DNA of 64,000 nucleotides from Mixophyes australis. Lineage: Eukaryota; Chordata; Amphibia; Anura; Limnodynastidae. Under the pieces are notes generated by a model. It saw only the letters and a program-made list of their open reading frames with translations, was not told the DNA's origin and made no database searches. The stretch covers positions 93,603,455-93,667,454 of the forward strand of contig JAVHZZ010000012.1 of assembly GCA_036250195.1 (NCBI GenBank), given 5' to 3'. The position numbers and the translations under genes were made by a program. Below are positions 1-10,530 of the stretch, piece after piece; position 1 is the first letter of the stretch; every line of letters begins with the position of its first letter.

Positions 1-478
1 GGTCTATGTTCCTGGGAACATACTAAATGTGATCTATGTAACTGCGAACATACTACACGTGTTCCTATCTCTACTGGGGATATACTACATGTGGTCTATG
101 TACTTGGGAACATACCTACGTGTGATCTATGTACCTGGGAACATACTACATGTGTTCCTATCTCTGTACCTGGGAATATACTACATGTGGTCAATGTACT
201 TTGGAACATACCTACATGTGATCTATGTACCTGGGAACATACTACACGTGTTCCTATATCTGTACCTGGGAATATACTACATGTGGTCTATATGCTTGGG
301 AACATACTAAATGTGATCTATGTAACTGCGAACATACTACACGTGTTCCTGTCTCTGCACCTGGGGATATACTACATGTGGTCTATATACTTGAGAACAT
401 ACCTACATGTGATCTATGTACCTGGGAACATGTTACACGTTCCTTGTCTATGTACCTGGGAACATACTACACATGCTG
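1..478. repeat. 30-bp minisatellite with longer-period structure
   Basis: Tandem degenerate units of about 30 bp built around 'cctgggaacatactacatgt' alternate with 'gatctatgtac' and 'gttcctatctct' variants. A distinctive variant ('aacatactaaatgtgatc') occurs at 17 and again at 301, a 284-bp spacing, so a block of several units was itself duplicated. All three forward frames stay open for long stretches because the unit is a multiple of three and has few stops; these frames are not genes. The array runs off the left edge. Confidence 0.9.
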
Positions 479-897
479 GGTCTGAGTCATTAATCAAAGT
501 TTCGTACGCAATATCCATCTGCACATGCCCAGAACTGTGACATCCATCCATCACCAAAACCAAATTCACTGCATATGCGGGCGCAAAGGACACTAACTAC
601 AGACTACGATTTTGGGAAGGGGGCGGGGAAGGGGCGTTTGGTCATAGTCAATGTACAGTATGGGCGTGCCGAGCTTGAGTGCACGTAGCCACGTCCGAAT
701 CAAGTGCTGGCCGTCTCAACGTTATTTGTTCCTTTGCCATATCTCTTGCTCCAGCTACAGGGCTAGTTTAAGTCCTCGGTCTTAGGGATGTCAGTATGGT
801 GTGCATGCTAGAACGTGTCTGCAATCAGGGACTCCTGTAAAGATGCCCGTTGTGCACTGTAGACATTAAGGACAGCCTAATAACTGTTCTTCCAAGG

Positions 898-942
<45 letters not shown>

Positions 943-1216
943 CAATTTTTTTGTATACATGACTATATAATTGACAGGTAACATTGTTTTTTTTTTTATT
1001 CTCTGTTCTTTTGTGATTTTATATTCCACTTAGGTATTGTACTTCTCCTGCAGTGAGCTCTAGTAGAGCACAGTAAACCTACACATGTAGTCATCACCAC
1101 ACGTATCTTTAGATCTATATCTTGTTGACTTCGGGAATACGCAGAACCGATTTATGTGCGGTTTATAACAAACGCACGATGCGCTCAGTATGCGTGCCTT
1201 AATGATTCAGGCACGC
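479..1216. other. unassigned non-coding stretch
   Basis: No coding frame or RNA gene is visible. It separates the main 30-bp minisatellite from a two-unit remnant further right. The only structured element is an AT dinucleotide tract near 900-938. Confidence 0.6.
900..938. repeat. (TA)n microsatellite
   Basis: An uninterrupted TA dinucleotide run of about 19 units, followed by 'aaaaccaattttttt'. Confidence 0.95.
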
Positions 1217-1289
1217 TGTGTCTATGTACCGGGGAACATACTACATTTCCTCTTATCTGTGTGCCAAGGAACATACTACATGTACTCCT
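1217..1289. repeat. remnant of the 30-bp minisatellite
   Basis: Two to three units ('tctatgtaccggggaaca', 'gtgccaaggaacatactaca') related to the array at 1-478. They abut the truncated LTR at 1290, so the deletion that removed the end of the neighbouring retroelement stops inside this repeat. Confidence 0.8.
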
Positions 1290-1524
1290 CTAGCTCTGAG
1301 CCTCACACAGCCCCCATATTAATTACATTAATCAGCCCACAGGCTGTGTTAAATTGCGCGCATGCGCCCGGTCACTAGTACCGCCGGGACGCAGCGCCAG
1401 ATTAGAAGCGTCGGACCGTTGCCTTGGCAAAGGCCGACCAGGAACTGGAAATGATGTCCCGGTCATCAAGGTGACGGCCGGGACGCTAGAGGACCCAGGA
1501 AGCGAGCCGCGGCGGCTCGTAACA
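1290..1524 (-). repeat. truncated 3' LTR (family A copy 1)
   Basis: It matches the outer part of the 5' LTR at 5912-6134 almost base for base, but stops at 1290, where the 30-bp minisatellite resumes. The lost part, by comparison with the 5' LTR, is about 468 bp and includes the TATA box, start site and all R/U5. It carries about 15 bp ('cttggcaaaggccga') absent from the 5' LTR. The outer edge (minus strand TGTTACG) directly follows the polypurine tract. Confidence 0.9.
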
Positions 1525-1538
1525 GTACCCCCCCTTGA
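1525..1538 (-). other. polypurine tract (family A copy 1)
   Basis: Minus strand reads CTCAAGGGGGGGTAC immediately before the 3' LTR TGTTACG. The same tract precedes the 3' LTR of the second family A copy at 57498-57511. It is the expected primer for plus-strand DNA synthesis in LTR retroelements. Confidence 0.85.
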
Positions 1539-2601
1539 GACACCCAGGTTTAGTGGGAAATTTCCTGAAAAATTCTTTAATGAGTCTCCCAGCATGGAGA
1601 CGCCTCCGCGGTATCCAGCATCGCTCCTCAGGGCCATAACCCTTCCAGTGCACCAGGAACTGAACTTGGCCTTGGACCCTCCTTGTGTCAAGGATTCTTT
1701 CAATGACATATTCCTGGTCTCCATTCACATCCAAAGGCCGAGGCCTGCTAGAGGAAGGCTGACTGAATCTGCTGGGCGCAGCGACTTTCTTCAGAAGCGA
1801 ACAATGGAATGTCGAGGGTATTTTTAAAGAAGGTGGGAGTTTCAGCCTGAAAGCCACTGGATTTACCTTTTTCTCAATTGAAAATGGTCCAATGTATCAG
1901 GGCCCCAGTTTCTTGCAAGGTTGCCTCAACTTGATGTTCCGTGTGGACAACCAAACCCGATCTCCCAGTTTCAGAGAACATGGCACACGATGGCGGTCAG
2001 CGAAAGCCTTGGATTTTTGAGAGGCTTGACCCAGTGCAGAGTGCACCTTTTTCCAGACAGATCTCAACCTGGCCGTAAAAGCAGGTGTTCCAGAATCCCC
2101 ACTGGGAACAGCAGTAGAGAAAGAGTTGGACTTCGGGTGAAATCCGAGGTTGCAGAAGAACGGGGATGTGTGTATTGTGGAATGGCGGGAATTGTTGTAA
2201 GCGAATTCCGCCCAGGGCAAGAGAGAGGACCAGTTATCGTGAAATTTTGAAACATAGATGCGTAAAAACTGTTCCAAGGACTGGTTGGTTCTTTCCGTCT
2301 GCCCATTCGACTGCGGGTGATACGCTGAGGACAGACTGATACTGATCCCAATGGACTTACAAAAAGATCTCCAAAATCGTGCAATAAACTGAGATCCTCG
2401 GTCCGAGAGGATGTCTTCAGGAAGACCGTGGAGACGAAAGATATGGGTCAGAAACAAGGTAGCCAAGGTCCTGGCATCCGGTAGTTTGGGTAAGGATATA
2501 AAATGTGCCATCTTACTGAATCGGTCCACGACTACCCAAATGGTGTTATGGCCTGCAGATACTGGAAGGTCAACAATAAAATCCATCGAAATTGGGACCA
2601 A
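1525..2601 (-). pseudogene. integrase catalytic core plus chromodomain (pol C-terminus), broken
   Basis: Minus-strand frame from 2601 holds the integrase core with catalytic residues in VVVDRFSKMAH, LSDRGSQF and NGQTERTNQ (D, D, E with 35 residues between the last two). An in-frame TGA at 1897-1899 follows KKLGP; the same frame then continues from about 1896 with the GPF-type region (NPVAFRLKLP), SLLK, and a chromodomain (EYVIERILDT ... VHWKGYGPEE). The aromatic cage positions Y, W and Y are all retained. The frame runs on through the polypurine tract into the 3' LTR and stops only at 1486. In the family, integrase inserts the cDNA and the chromodomain steers it to histone-methylated chromatin. 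Confidence 0.9.
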
Positions 2602-3130
2602 GGCCTGCTTGGAGCAGGCAAGGGTAGCAGTAGACCAGAAGGGCGGTTTTTAGCAGATTTATTTCTGGCACACTCAGGACAGGCACGGACGTACGCCTCC
2701 ACATCATCCGATAAGGTGGGCCACCAAAGCCAGCGAGAAAGGATTTCAATAGTCCTACGAATTCCCGGATGACCAGCAGAGCGGTTGTTGTGACCCTCTA
2801 TGAGGACAGGTTTCCTTAGATGAACTGGGACAAATAACTTGTTGAGAGGTGTCTGAACTGGAGCAATTTTCTGGAAGTGTTGGATAGTGGCTCCCAGATC
2901 CTGGGTGAGTCCGAGATGAATTAAAGTTGAAGGAATAATAGACTGCGAGTCAGGAGACTGAGGATGATGGGCCAAAAAACTTCGGGACAAAGAATCAGCC
3001 TTAATATTTTTTGAACCTGGACGAAATGTGATGATGAACCTAAATCTGGTGAAGAATAGGGCCCAGCGAGCCTGCCTGGGATTCAGAGTTTTTTGCGGTC
3101 TGAATATATTGAAGGTTTTTATGGTCTGTG
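2590..3130 (-). pseudogene. RNase H end and integrase zinc-binding domain, frameshifted
   Basis: A different minus-strand frame from the flanking pol pieces encodes the end of RNase H ([14 protein letters not shown], then the linker RPGSKNIKADSLSRSF) and the integrase HHCC zinc domain (H and H around EGHNNRSAGHPGIRR, then CPECARNKS). It joins the RNase H piece by a frameshift near 3100 and the integrase core by another near 2600. The residues needed to bind zinc are intact, but the protein could not be made as one chain. Confidence 0.88.
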
Positions 3131-3775
3131 AAGATGGTAATGGTGTGTGCAGCTCCCTCCAACCAATGTCGCCATTCCTCCAATGCCAACTTAATGGCCA
3201 ATAATTCACGGTTTCCGATGTCATAATTACATTCCGCAGGCAGAAACTTTCTCGAGAAAAATGCACAAGGATGTAACTTTTTACTCTGTGGGTCTTTCTG
3301 AGAGAGAATGGCGCCAGCATCGACATCCGAAGCGTCCACCTCCACAATAAACGGAAGTCCTGGGTCAGGGTGCCCAAGGACTGGAGCGGAAAATGAAGGC
3401 AGCTTTGAGAGCTGAGAAGCTTGCCAGTGCTTCTGCGGACCACTCCGCTGGGTTAGCTCCTTTTCGAGTGAGGGCAGTGATAGGAGCCACTAACGAGGAG
3501 AATGAGCCAATAAACCTTCTGTAATAATTGGCGAAGCCAAGGAATCTTTGGATCGCCTTCAAGTTAGTAGGTAGGACCCAATCTTAAATTGCCTGCACCT
3601 TGGCGGGATCCATAGCGAATCCTGATGAGGAGATGATATAACCCAGGAATGCCACTGTGGACACCTCAAATTCGCATTTCTCCCGTTTTGCGTACAGATG
3701 ATGTTCTCGTAATCTCAATAAAACCTGGCGGACGTGCTGACGATGCTGAGATAAGGATTCGGAATAAATTAAGAT
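3040..3775 (-). pseudogene. RT C-terminal part and RNase H, frameshifted
   Basis: Begins with the DDILIYSES tail of the RT active-site motif, directly abutting the upstream RT fragment; everything between the RT N-terminus and this motif is deleted. It continues through the RT thumb and connection ([29 protein letters not shown]) with an in-frame TAA near 3583. After a frameshift near 3370 it enters RNase H ([16 protein letters not shown], then [32 protein letters not shown] and TDHKNLQY). The RNase H acidic residues (D in EVDAS, E in NRELLA, D in TDHKN) are present. It cannot make an active enzyme. Confidence 0.9.
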
Positions 3776-4546
3776 GTCATCAATTGATGCAAGGCCTCAG
3801 GCTGCCATCTTTTTTGGAAACGAAAAAACAACCTGCGCCTACAGGAGACTTAGAAGGGCGGATGAACCCTTTCTTTAGGTTTTCTTGTACGTATAGTTCC
3901 ATGGCCTGTGTTTCAAGAAGGGATAGTGAATATAAACGCCCTTTGGGCAACTTAGAACCGGGTACCAATTCAATTGCGCAGTCGTATTCCCGGTGTGGTG
4001 GAAGTGAATCAGCTTTCTTCTTGCAAAAAACATCACTGAAGTCCTGGTAGGGTACCGGCAACAATTCTGGACTAGGCTGTATAACTCTAAGAGGCAGGGT
4101 CAAGCAGGACGTAGAGCACATGGGACTCCAACGGACAATCTCCCCTGTTTTCCAGTCAATAAGGGGGTTATGACTGCGAAGCCAAGGATACCCCAGAATC
4201 AATGGAGCAGAGGGACAGGTAATTAAGTAAAAGGAGAGTTCCTAGATATGGAGGGCTCCTACAGACAACCGAACCATTGGAGTCCTGGCAAGAATTCTTC
4301 CCCCGGGCAAGGGGTTACCATCCAACCCACAGGTGGAAATGCTTGATCCTAGCTTGATATCCGGAATGTTGAGCTCACGAGCCAAATTTATGTCCAGGAA
4401 GTTGCCAGCCGCACCACTATCCAGAAATGCTGACAGATCCATGGATTTACCACGGAAGGCCAATCGTCCAGGCACTAACAAGGAATTCTCTGAAGAGATA
4501 ATCTGAAGACCTAAGCACACCTCTTCACCTGCACTTAGGCTTTGGA
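3776..4546 (-). pseudogene. protease and RT N-terminus (start of pol), broken
   Basis: Aspartic protease with active-site motif [13 protein letters not shown], then an in-frame TAG at 4242-4244, then [12 protein letters not shown] in the same frame (the conserved ILG flap-side motif). The RT N-terminus follows: [44 protein letters not shown], where homology stops abruptly at about 3780. This reading frame is -1 relative to gag and is open back to the slippery heptamer at 4547-4553, so pol is presumably made by ribosomal frameshifting rather than from its own start. Confidence 0.9.
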
Positions 4547-5407
4547 GTTTCCCGGCTTATTGGGACACAGACGTACTAAATGGCCAGGTTGACCACAATA
4601 CATACAGAGACCTAGTGAGCGTCTCCGGGAACGTTCATCTGGAGGTAAGCGGTAAGCGCCCACCTGCATGGGTTCAGGAGAGTTGGACAGAGTGGCACAG
4701 GAGCTGAAGGATATATCAACAGGTACAGATGATTCCCGTTCAGTCTTCCTTTCTCTGATCCGCCGATCAATTTTAATAACGAGTTGCATCAACTCCTCCA
4801 GTGACTCGGATACCTGATACTGGACTAAGGAGTCCTTAATCTGCTCGGTAAGTCCCAAGCGAAATTGACTTCGCAATGCTGGATCGTTCCAGGCACTATC
4901 AACGGACCATCGCCGGAATTCCACGCAATATTCCTCTGCAGAGCGACGTCCTTGCCTCAACGCTCGGAGGTGCGACTCAGCTGAGGCTACCCTGTCTGGG
5001 TCATCGTACAATAAACCCAAAGCTTGGAAAAAGGCATCCACGGACTGCAAGGCTTGGCTGGTTGAAGGCAAGGAGAAGGCCCAAGACTGAGGGTCACCCT
5101 GGAGTAAGGAGATGATGATTCCTACCCTTTGTTGTTCAGAACCAGAGGAACGTGGTTTCAGGCGGAAGTACAGCTTGCAGCTCTGTTTGAAGTTACGGAA
5201 GGCTGTCCTGCTTCCAGAGAATCGGTCAGATAAGTTCATTTTAGGCTCCGGTGTGTCACCAGCGGGAACTTGCTGGAGCTGCAGGTCTCTGGAAACCCCT
5301 TCTTGGGCTGCCAGGCGCTAGGCTAAATTCTGCACCGCTTGAGAAATCGCCTGTATCTGATTTGCCAAGATCTGAGCTGGAGATAGGTTTGACTCGTCGT
5401 CGTCCAT
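4535..5407 (-). pseudogene. gag (capsid-nucleocapsid) with one internal stop
   Basis: The start is the ATG at 5407-5405, chosen because it lies just after the primer site and aligns with the gag start of the second family A copy. An in-frame TAG at 5320-5318 (codon 30) interrupts it; from there the frame is open to 4535. Visible parts: an N-terminal Q-rich region, a capsid-like region (FSGSRTAFRNFKQSCKLYF, ISLLQGDPQSWAFSL, DDPDRVASAE, FRLGLTEQIKDSLVQY), and one CCHC zinc knuckle, CMYCGQPGHLVRLC (CX2CX4HX4C), near the C-terminus. In the family Gag packages RNA into virus-like particles in the cytoplasm. Confidence 0.92.
4547..4553 (-). promoter_or_regulatory. -1 ribosomal frameshift heptamer, gag-pol (family A copy 1)
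   Basis: Minus strand GGGAAAC is read in the gag frame as G GGA AAC, the X XXY YYZ pattern of retroviral -1 slippery sites. Seven nucleotides downstream the arms CCTAAG and CTTAGG can form a 6-bp stem with an 18-nt loop. The gag stop (TAA) lies inside the first arm. The -1 frame is open from here into the protease. Two other elements in the window share the layout. Confidence 0.75.
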
Positions 5408-5432
5408 GGCCGAATAATACCAATCTTCCTGG

Positions 5433-5442
5433 GCCGGTTATA
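5433..5442 (-). other. self-complementary primer-binding site (family A copy 1)
   Basis: Just inside the 5' LTR, minus strand TATAACCGGC. It is exactly complementary to GCCGGTTATA in the same LTR (plus coordinates 5850-5859), which lies 31 bp downstream of the LTR TATA box and so should be the 5' end of the transcript. That is the layout of Tf1/sushi-type self-priming. I did not recognise a tRNA match, but did not check a tRNA set. Confidence 0.7.
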
Positions 5443-5443
5443 A

Positions 5444-6134
5444 TGTTAGGAACTCCCAAGCCAGTACAGTGAAACTCGGGGACTACTCTGAAGGCCCGGT
5501 GTTCGCTGGAGCCCCTAGTGGTGGGGACAGACTTGGCTGCGGGCCGACCGAGGGTCGAGTAACGTATACTGACTTAAAGGAGTACCCAGGAGTGGAGTGA
5601 TTGGCGGGCTGTAGTGAAGAGGTATCCAAGGTCAAAGGTCACAAGCACAGATGCAAAATCCAGGGACAAGCGAAGGGTCAGACACACAGGCAAAGAAGCA
5701 AAATCCGGAATCCAGGCAGAAAGGTCAAGGTCAATAGAGAAGGTTCACAGGTCCAGGAACAAGCAGGGGTCAAAACACGGGTAGTCAATCCAAGGTAGCA
5801 ATAACCAAACAGATAGAACAAGCAGGCAGCAGGACTGAGGGCAGAACGCTATAACCGGCTGTGAGGCTGCAGACCTCACTGCCCTAAATACCACAAGCCA
5901 CCAATCAGAGCCTAGCTCTGAGCCTCACACAGCCCCCATATTAATTACATTAATCAGCCCACAGGCTGTGTTAAATTGCGCGCATGCGCCCGGCCACTAG
6001 TACCGCCGGGACGCAGCGCCAGATTAGAAGCGTCGGACCGTTGCCGACCGGGAACTGGAAATGACGTCCCGGTCGTCAAGGTGACGGCCGGGACGCTAGA
6101 GGACCCAGGAAGCGAGCCGCGGCGGCTCGTAACA
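5444..6134 (-). repeat. full 5' LTR with promoter (family A copy 1)
   Basis: 691 bp, minus strand TGTTACG ... CTAACA. It contains a CCAAT-like box (ctctgattgg), a TATA-like TATTTAG at 5884-5890, and the inferred start site at about 5859. The outer U3 part is CpG-rich with repeated GCCGGGACG/CGTCCCGG motifs. Flanking plus-strand sequence after 6134 (agatttgaaag) is unrelated to the minisatellite on the other side. Confidence 0.9.
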
Positions 6135-7799
6135 AGATTTGAAAGTTTGCAAAAGAAAGGAGTGGTCAAGAAGGATAAGAAGGAAGAAGTGTCCTTTAGA
6201 TTTAGTGAAGAGAAGGTCATTAGGGTCTTTAGTGAGGGAAGATTGTCAATGTTCTCCACCCTGAAAGACCATGGCTTACGTCCTCCATGATTCCACCACT
6301 CTACCAACTATGGCTTACATCTCACACTTCTCCAACCCTTTGACCACAAAATCTTGCATCACCACTCATCCTCCCAGGCAAACTTCTTCTTCAAGAGAAG
6401 AGTGTTTACTGTCACCACTCCTGGCAAGTGGACTCATCATGGAAGTGGCAAATTTAAAGTCCAGAATTTTGCAGCCGGAGCAGAGAGAGGTTCATGGCAA
6501 TCAAAATAATTTTTGGGGTAAATAGGAGAGTTTCAAAGTCCCATCCTGGCAGAGATGTTCAGAGTTAGAGTTTGGTTGGCAGATGTTGGAGGAGGGTTAA
6601 TGTTGAGTTATATTTTAGCTATCTACTTATGTGTATCCAAACCTTCAGTAATGGTACTCGGGGAGCTGCTGGTTCTGATGAGGGTGTGGAGAAGTCTTCT
6701 GTAGGTAGAGTTAGTACTCTTGCCCTAGGTAGGTGTAGCGGGAATAGTCTCCACCATGGGGGGTGGGGGGTATCTTGATTGCTTTCTCCGCTCTTTGCTT
6801 TGGGACAGGAAAGGTTAATATAAGAAGAGATTACGCCACAATGTCAGCCACTTGTACATAAAACAAACGTGATTGTCTAGTTGATGTGGAAATTGAAAAG
6901 ATGTAATCTATCATTCCCCAGGTAGAGACACAGCCGACGACCTTGTTTGTGACAATCTGACGAGCTGATAACACCCTTGATATTTGTGTTTAATATGTAA
7001 ATGAAGAATCCCCTCTCTAAGGACTGAAATATGAAAGAGCTCAGCCAAAACACACACAGGTGAAATGCATTGTGACCGTCCATTCCCATCCATGTGATAA
7101 ACGATTATTTAATGTTTATCTACAAGGGCCAGTTTCATGGAGAAGCTGACACCTTATTATCTTCTATTACAGACGTACTAGTAAGTCCAACATGGGCTGT
7201 GGCACTGTACAAAAGACAATATCGGGGTGTAGCCAATAAACATGTCTTCAGGGTCAATGAGAAATTTCCTTTTTATAACTGTTTGCGGCAGAATTTACTC
7301 TTAATGTGGCAGCTCCCATAGGATATATCTCATTGAATTAGACATGTTTAAATCACCCATTTCATTTGGGGAGATTTTTTCCTGTCCTGTATTTCCCAGT
7401 TACCTTCTGATTGAATTTACCTGTGCTTAATTAATGAACTTACTCTATAATGACATATAACAAGTCTTTTTCATCCATTCATTCATAGAGTGCAGTGGTA
7501 AATAACGGACCAGTCAAATTCTGTCTTCAATGAGAGCAGCCACATTGGCGTGTCTGAATGACTGCGTACCACCCAGCTGTCCCGATTCTTTCACCTTGAA
7601 AGAGATGGGCTTATTCTGAAATGGGCGGGGCTTCTCCCAAATTCGGTGCGATTGGTTGAAAAGTGGGAGTGTTCGGATGGATTCAGGTGAAGTTTGAGTG
7701 GATAGGGTGTAGGGATTATTTTGCCATTCCTGGCTGAGTCCATGTGGACATGATTTAGTTGGTGCACTTAAAACACTTCTCGGTTTGTCTTCACTTATG
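6135..7799. other. unassigned non-coding stretch
   Basis: No coding homology, RNA gene or tandem repeat recognised. It includes a purine-rich segment (about 6140-6260) and short spurious open frames under 90 codons. It separates the retroelement from the 24-bp minisatellite. Confidence 0.6.
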
Positions 7800-8665
7800 G
7801 TGAATCACACTGCTAGTGATCAGATATATTACCCTGCTAGTGATCAAATATATTACACTGCTAGTGATCAGATATGTTACACTGCTAGTGATCAGATATA
7901 TTACCCTGCTAGTGCTCAGATATATTACACTGCTAGTGATCAGATATATTACCCTGCTAGTGATCAAATATATTACACTGCTAGTGATCAGATATATTAC
8001 CCTGCTAGTGATCAAATATATTACACTGCTAGTGATCAAATATATTACACTGCTAGTGCTCAGATATATTAAACTGCTAGTGCTCAGATACACTATACTG
8101 CTAGTGATCAGATATATTACACTTCTAGTGATCAGATATATTACACTGCTAGTGATCAGATATATTACACTTCTTGTGATCATATATATTACACTGCTAG
8201 TGGTCATATAAATTACACTGCTACAGCACAGATACACTATACTGCTAATGATCAGATATATCACACTGCTAATGATCAGATATATTACACTGCTAGTGAT
8301 CAAATATATTACACTGCTAGTGATAAAATATATTATACTTCTAGTGATCAGATATATTACACTGCTAGTGATCAGATATATTACACTTCTAGTGATCATA
8401 TATATTACACTGCTAGTGGTCATATAAATTACACTGCTAGTGATCAGATATATTACACTTCTAGTGATCATATATATTACACTGCTAGTGGTCATATAAA
8501 TTAGACTGCTAGTGCACAGATACACTATACTGCTAATGATCAGATATATTACACTGCTAATGATCAGATATATTACACTTCTAGTGATCAGATATATTAC
8601 ACTTCTAGTGATCAGATATATTACACTTCTAGTGATCAGATATATTACTCTGCTAGTGATTAGAT
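7800..8665. repeat. 24-bp minisatellite (tgctagtgatcagatatattacac)
   Basis: About 36 units of 24 bp, each with a TGATCA palindrome. Longer composite blocks recur, for example the 'gtgcacagatacactatac' variant. Because 24 is divisible by 3 and the consensus lacks stops in several frames, both strands stay open: the minus strand has a 305-codon frame (8708-7791) repeating the octapeptide LITSSVIY, and the plus strand reads 131 and 95 codons. These are composition artefacts: no homology, no start context, repeat-limited ends. Confidence 0.95.
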
Positions 8666-8964
8666 GGCATAGAGGGAAGTCAATCCGCCAGACTTTGGCA
8701 ATTTGCACACCTCACAAACATTGTCTAATACTTTAATTACTGCATTAATGTTAATGTCTGCAGGATTAAATGGGGCAGAGTGAGTGTAATTAGCAGTGCA
8801 ACCAGCCGCCTTCCCAGGCTCCCTCCAGGAGTAAAAATAGTATCTTCTATTGTTTCAGTCACTGCAGTGGGGTGGAAAGATCAGCTGTCAGATGGCATCA
8901 TCCTCACATTCAGTCTCTGGGTGAATCCATGCATGCCACCTGGCTTAAAGTGCCCGCAGCAGTT

Positions 8965-10530
8965 CTGCATGGCACTGACCGGATATACCAATCCTGACTC
9001 ATACTACCCGGCTTATAGTGCTCGCACCAGTCCTATACACCACTCCCTGGATATATCAATCCCGGCTCATACCACCCAGCTTATAGTGTCCGCACCAGTC
9101 CTGTACACCACTGCCTGGATATACCAATCCCGGCTCATACCACCCTGCATATATTGCCCGCACCATTCCTGTACACCACTGCCTGGATATACCAATACCC
9201 ACTCATACCACCCGGCTTATAATGCCAGCACCAGTCCTGTACACCACTGCCTGGATATACCAATCCCAGCTCATACCACCCAGCTTATAGTGTCCGCACC
9301 AGTCCTGTACACCACTGCCTGGATATACCAATCCCGGCTCATACCACCCTGCATATATTGCCCGCACCAGTCCTGTACACCACTGCCTGGATATACCAAT
9401 CCCGGCTCATACCACCCAGCTTATAGTGCTCGCACCAGTCCTGTACACCACTGCCTGGATATACCAATCCCAGCTCATACCACCCGGCTTATAGTGCCCA
9501 CACCAGTTCTGTACACCACTGCCTGGATATACCAATCCTGGCTCATACCACCCGGCTTATAGTGCTCGCACCAGTCCTGTACACCACTCCCTGGATATAC
9601 CAATCCCAGCTCATACCACCCAGTTTATAGTGCCAGCATCAGTCCTGTACACCACTGCCTGGATATACTAATCCCAGCTCATACCACCCGGCTTATAGTG
9701 CTCGCACCAGTCCTGTAAACCACTGCCTGGATATACCAATCCCGGCTCATACCACCCAGTTTATAGTGCCCGCACCAGTCCTGTATATCACTGCCTGGAT
9801 ATACCAATCCCGGCTCATACCACCCGGCATATAGTGCCAGCATCAGGCCTGTACACCACTCCCTGGATATTCCAATCCCGGCTCATACCACCTGGCTTAT
9901 AGTGCTCGCACCAGTCCCGTACACCACTCCCTAGATATACCAATCCCGGCTGATACCACCCGGCATATAGTGCCAGCATCAGGCCTGTACACCACTGCCT
10001 GGATATTCCAATCCCGGCTCATACCACCCGGCTTATAGTGCTCGCACCAGTCCCGTACACCACTCCCTAGATATACCAATCCCGGCTCATACCACCTGGC
10101 TTATAGTGCTCGCACCAGTTCTGTACACCACTCCCTAGATATACCAATCCTGTCTCATACCACCCAGCTTATAGTGCTCGCACCAGTCCTGTACACCACT
10201 CCCTGGATATACCAATCCCAGCTCATACCACCCAGCTTATAGTGCCAGCATCAGTCCTGTACACCACTGCCTGGATATACCAATCCTGGCTCATACCATC
10301 CGGCTTATAATGCTCGCACCAGTCCTTACACCACTCCCTGGATATACCAATCCCGGCTCATACCACCTGGCTTATAGTGTCCGCACCAGTCCTGTACACC
10401 ACTGCCTGGATATACCAATCCCGGCTCATACCACCCATCTTATAGTGCTCGCACCAGTCCTGTACACCACTGCCTGGATATACCAATCCCGGCTCATACC
10501 ACCCATCTTATAGTGCCCGCACCAGTCCTG
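8965..10530. repeat. 68-bp minisatellite
   Basis: About 23 head-to-tail units of 68 bp, e.g. 'ctggatataccaatcccg' starting at 9047 and 9115. Units differ by point changes (gctcg/gcccg/gccag; ggcttatag/cagcttatag/ggcatatag), and some neighbouring pairs share variants, suggesting expansion by multi-unit duplication. The 260-codon plus frame at 8780-9562 lies over it and is not a gene. Confidence 0.95.

Larger units (their letters stand above)
1290..6134 (-). mobile_element. Ty3/gypsy chromovirus, family A copy 1 (degenerate)
   Basis: LTR retrotransposon on the minus strand: a full 5' LTR (5444-6134), primer site, gag, pol (protease, RT, RNase H, integrase, chromodomain), polypurine tract, and a 3' LTR cut to 235 bp. 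The order with integrase after RNase H and the C-terminal chromodomain define the chromovirus branch of Ty3/gypsy (Metaviridae). Coding is broken by in-frame stops, several frameshifts and a roughly 290-bp deletion in the RT core. It shares LTR start (TGTTACGAGCCGCGGCGG), primer site, gag and pol with the element at 52570-58233, hence one family. No target duplication can be read because the 3' end is missing. Confidence 0.95.

Noticed and set aside
7791..8708. 305-codon minus-strand frame
   Set aside because: It is the 24-bp minisatellite read in frame; ends coincide with the repeat and no homology or start context is visible.
8780..9562. 260-codon plus-strand frame
   Set aside because: Lies over the 68-bp minisatellite; the repeated peptide shifts frame every unit and has no recognisable domain.
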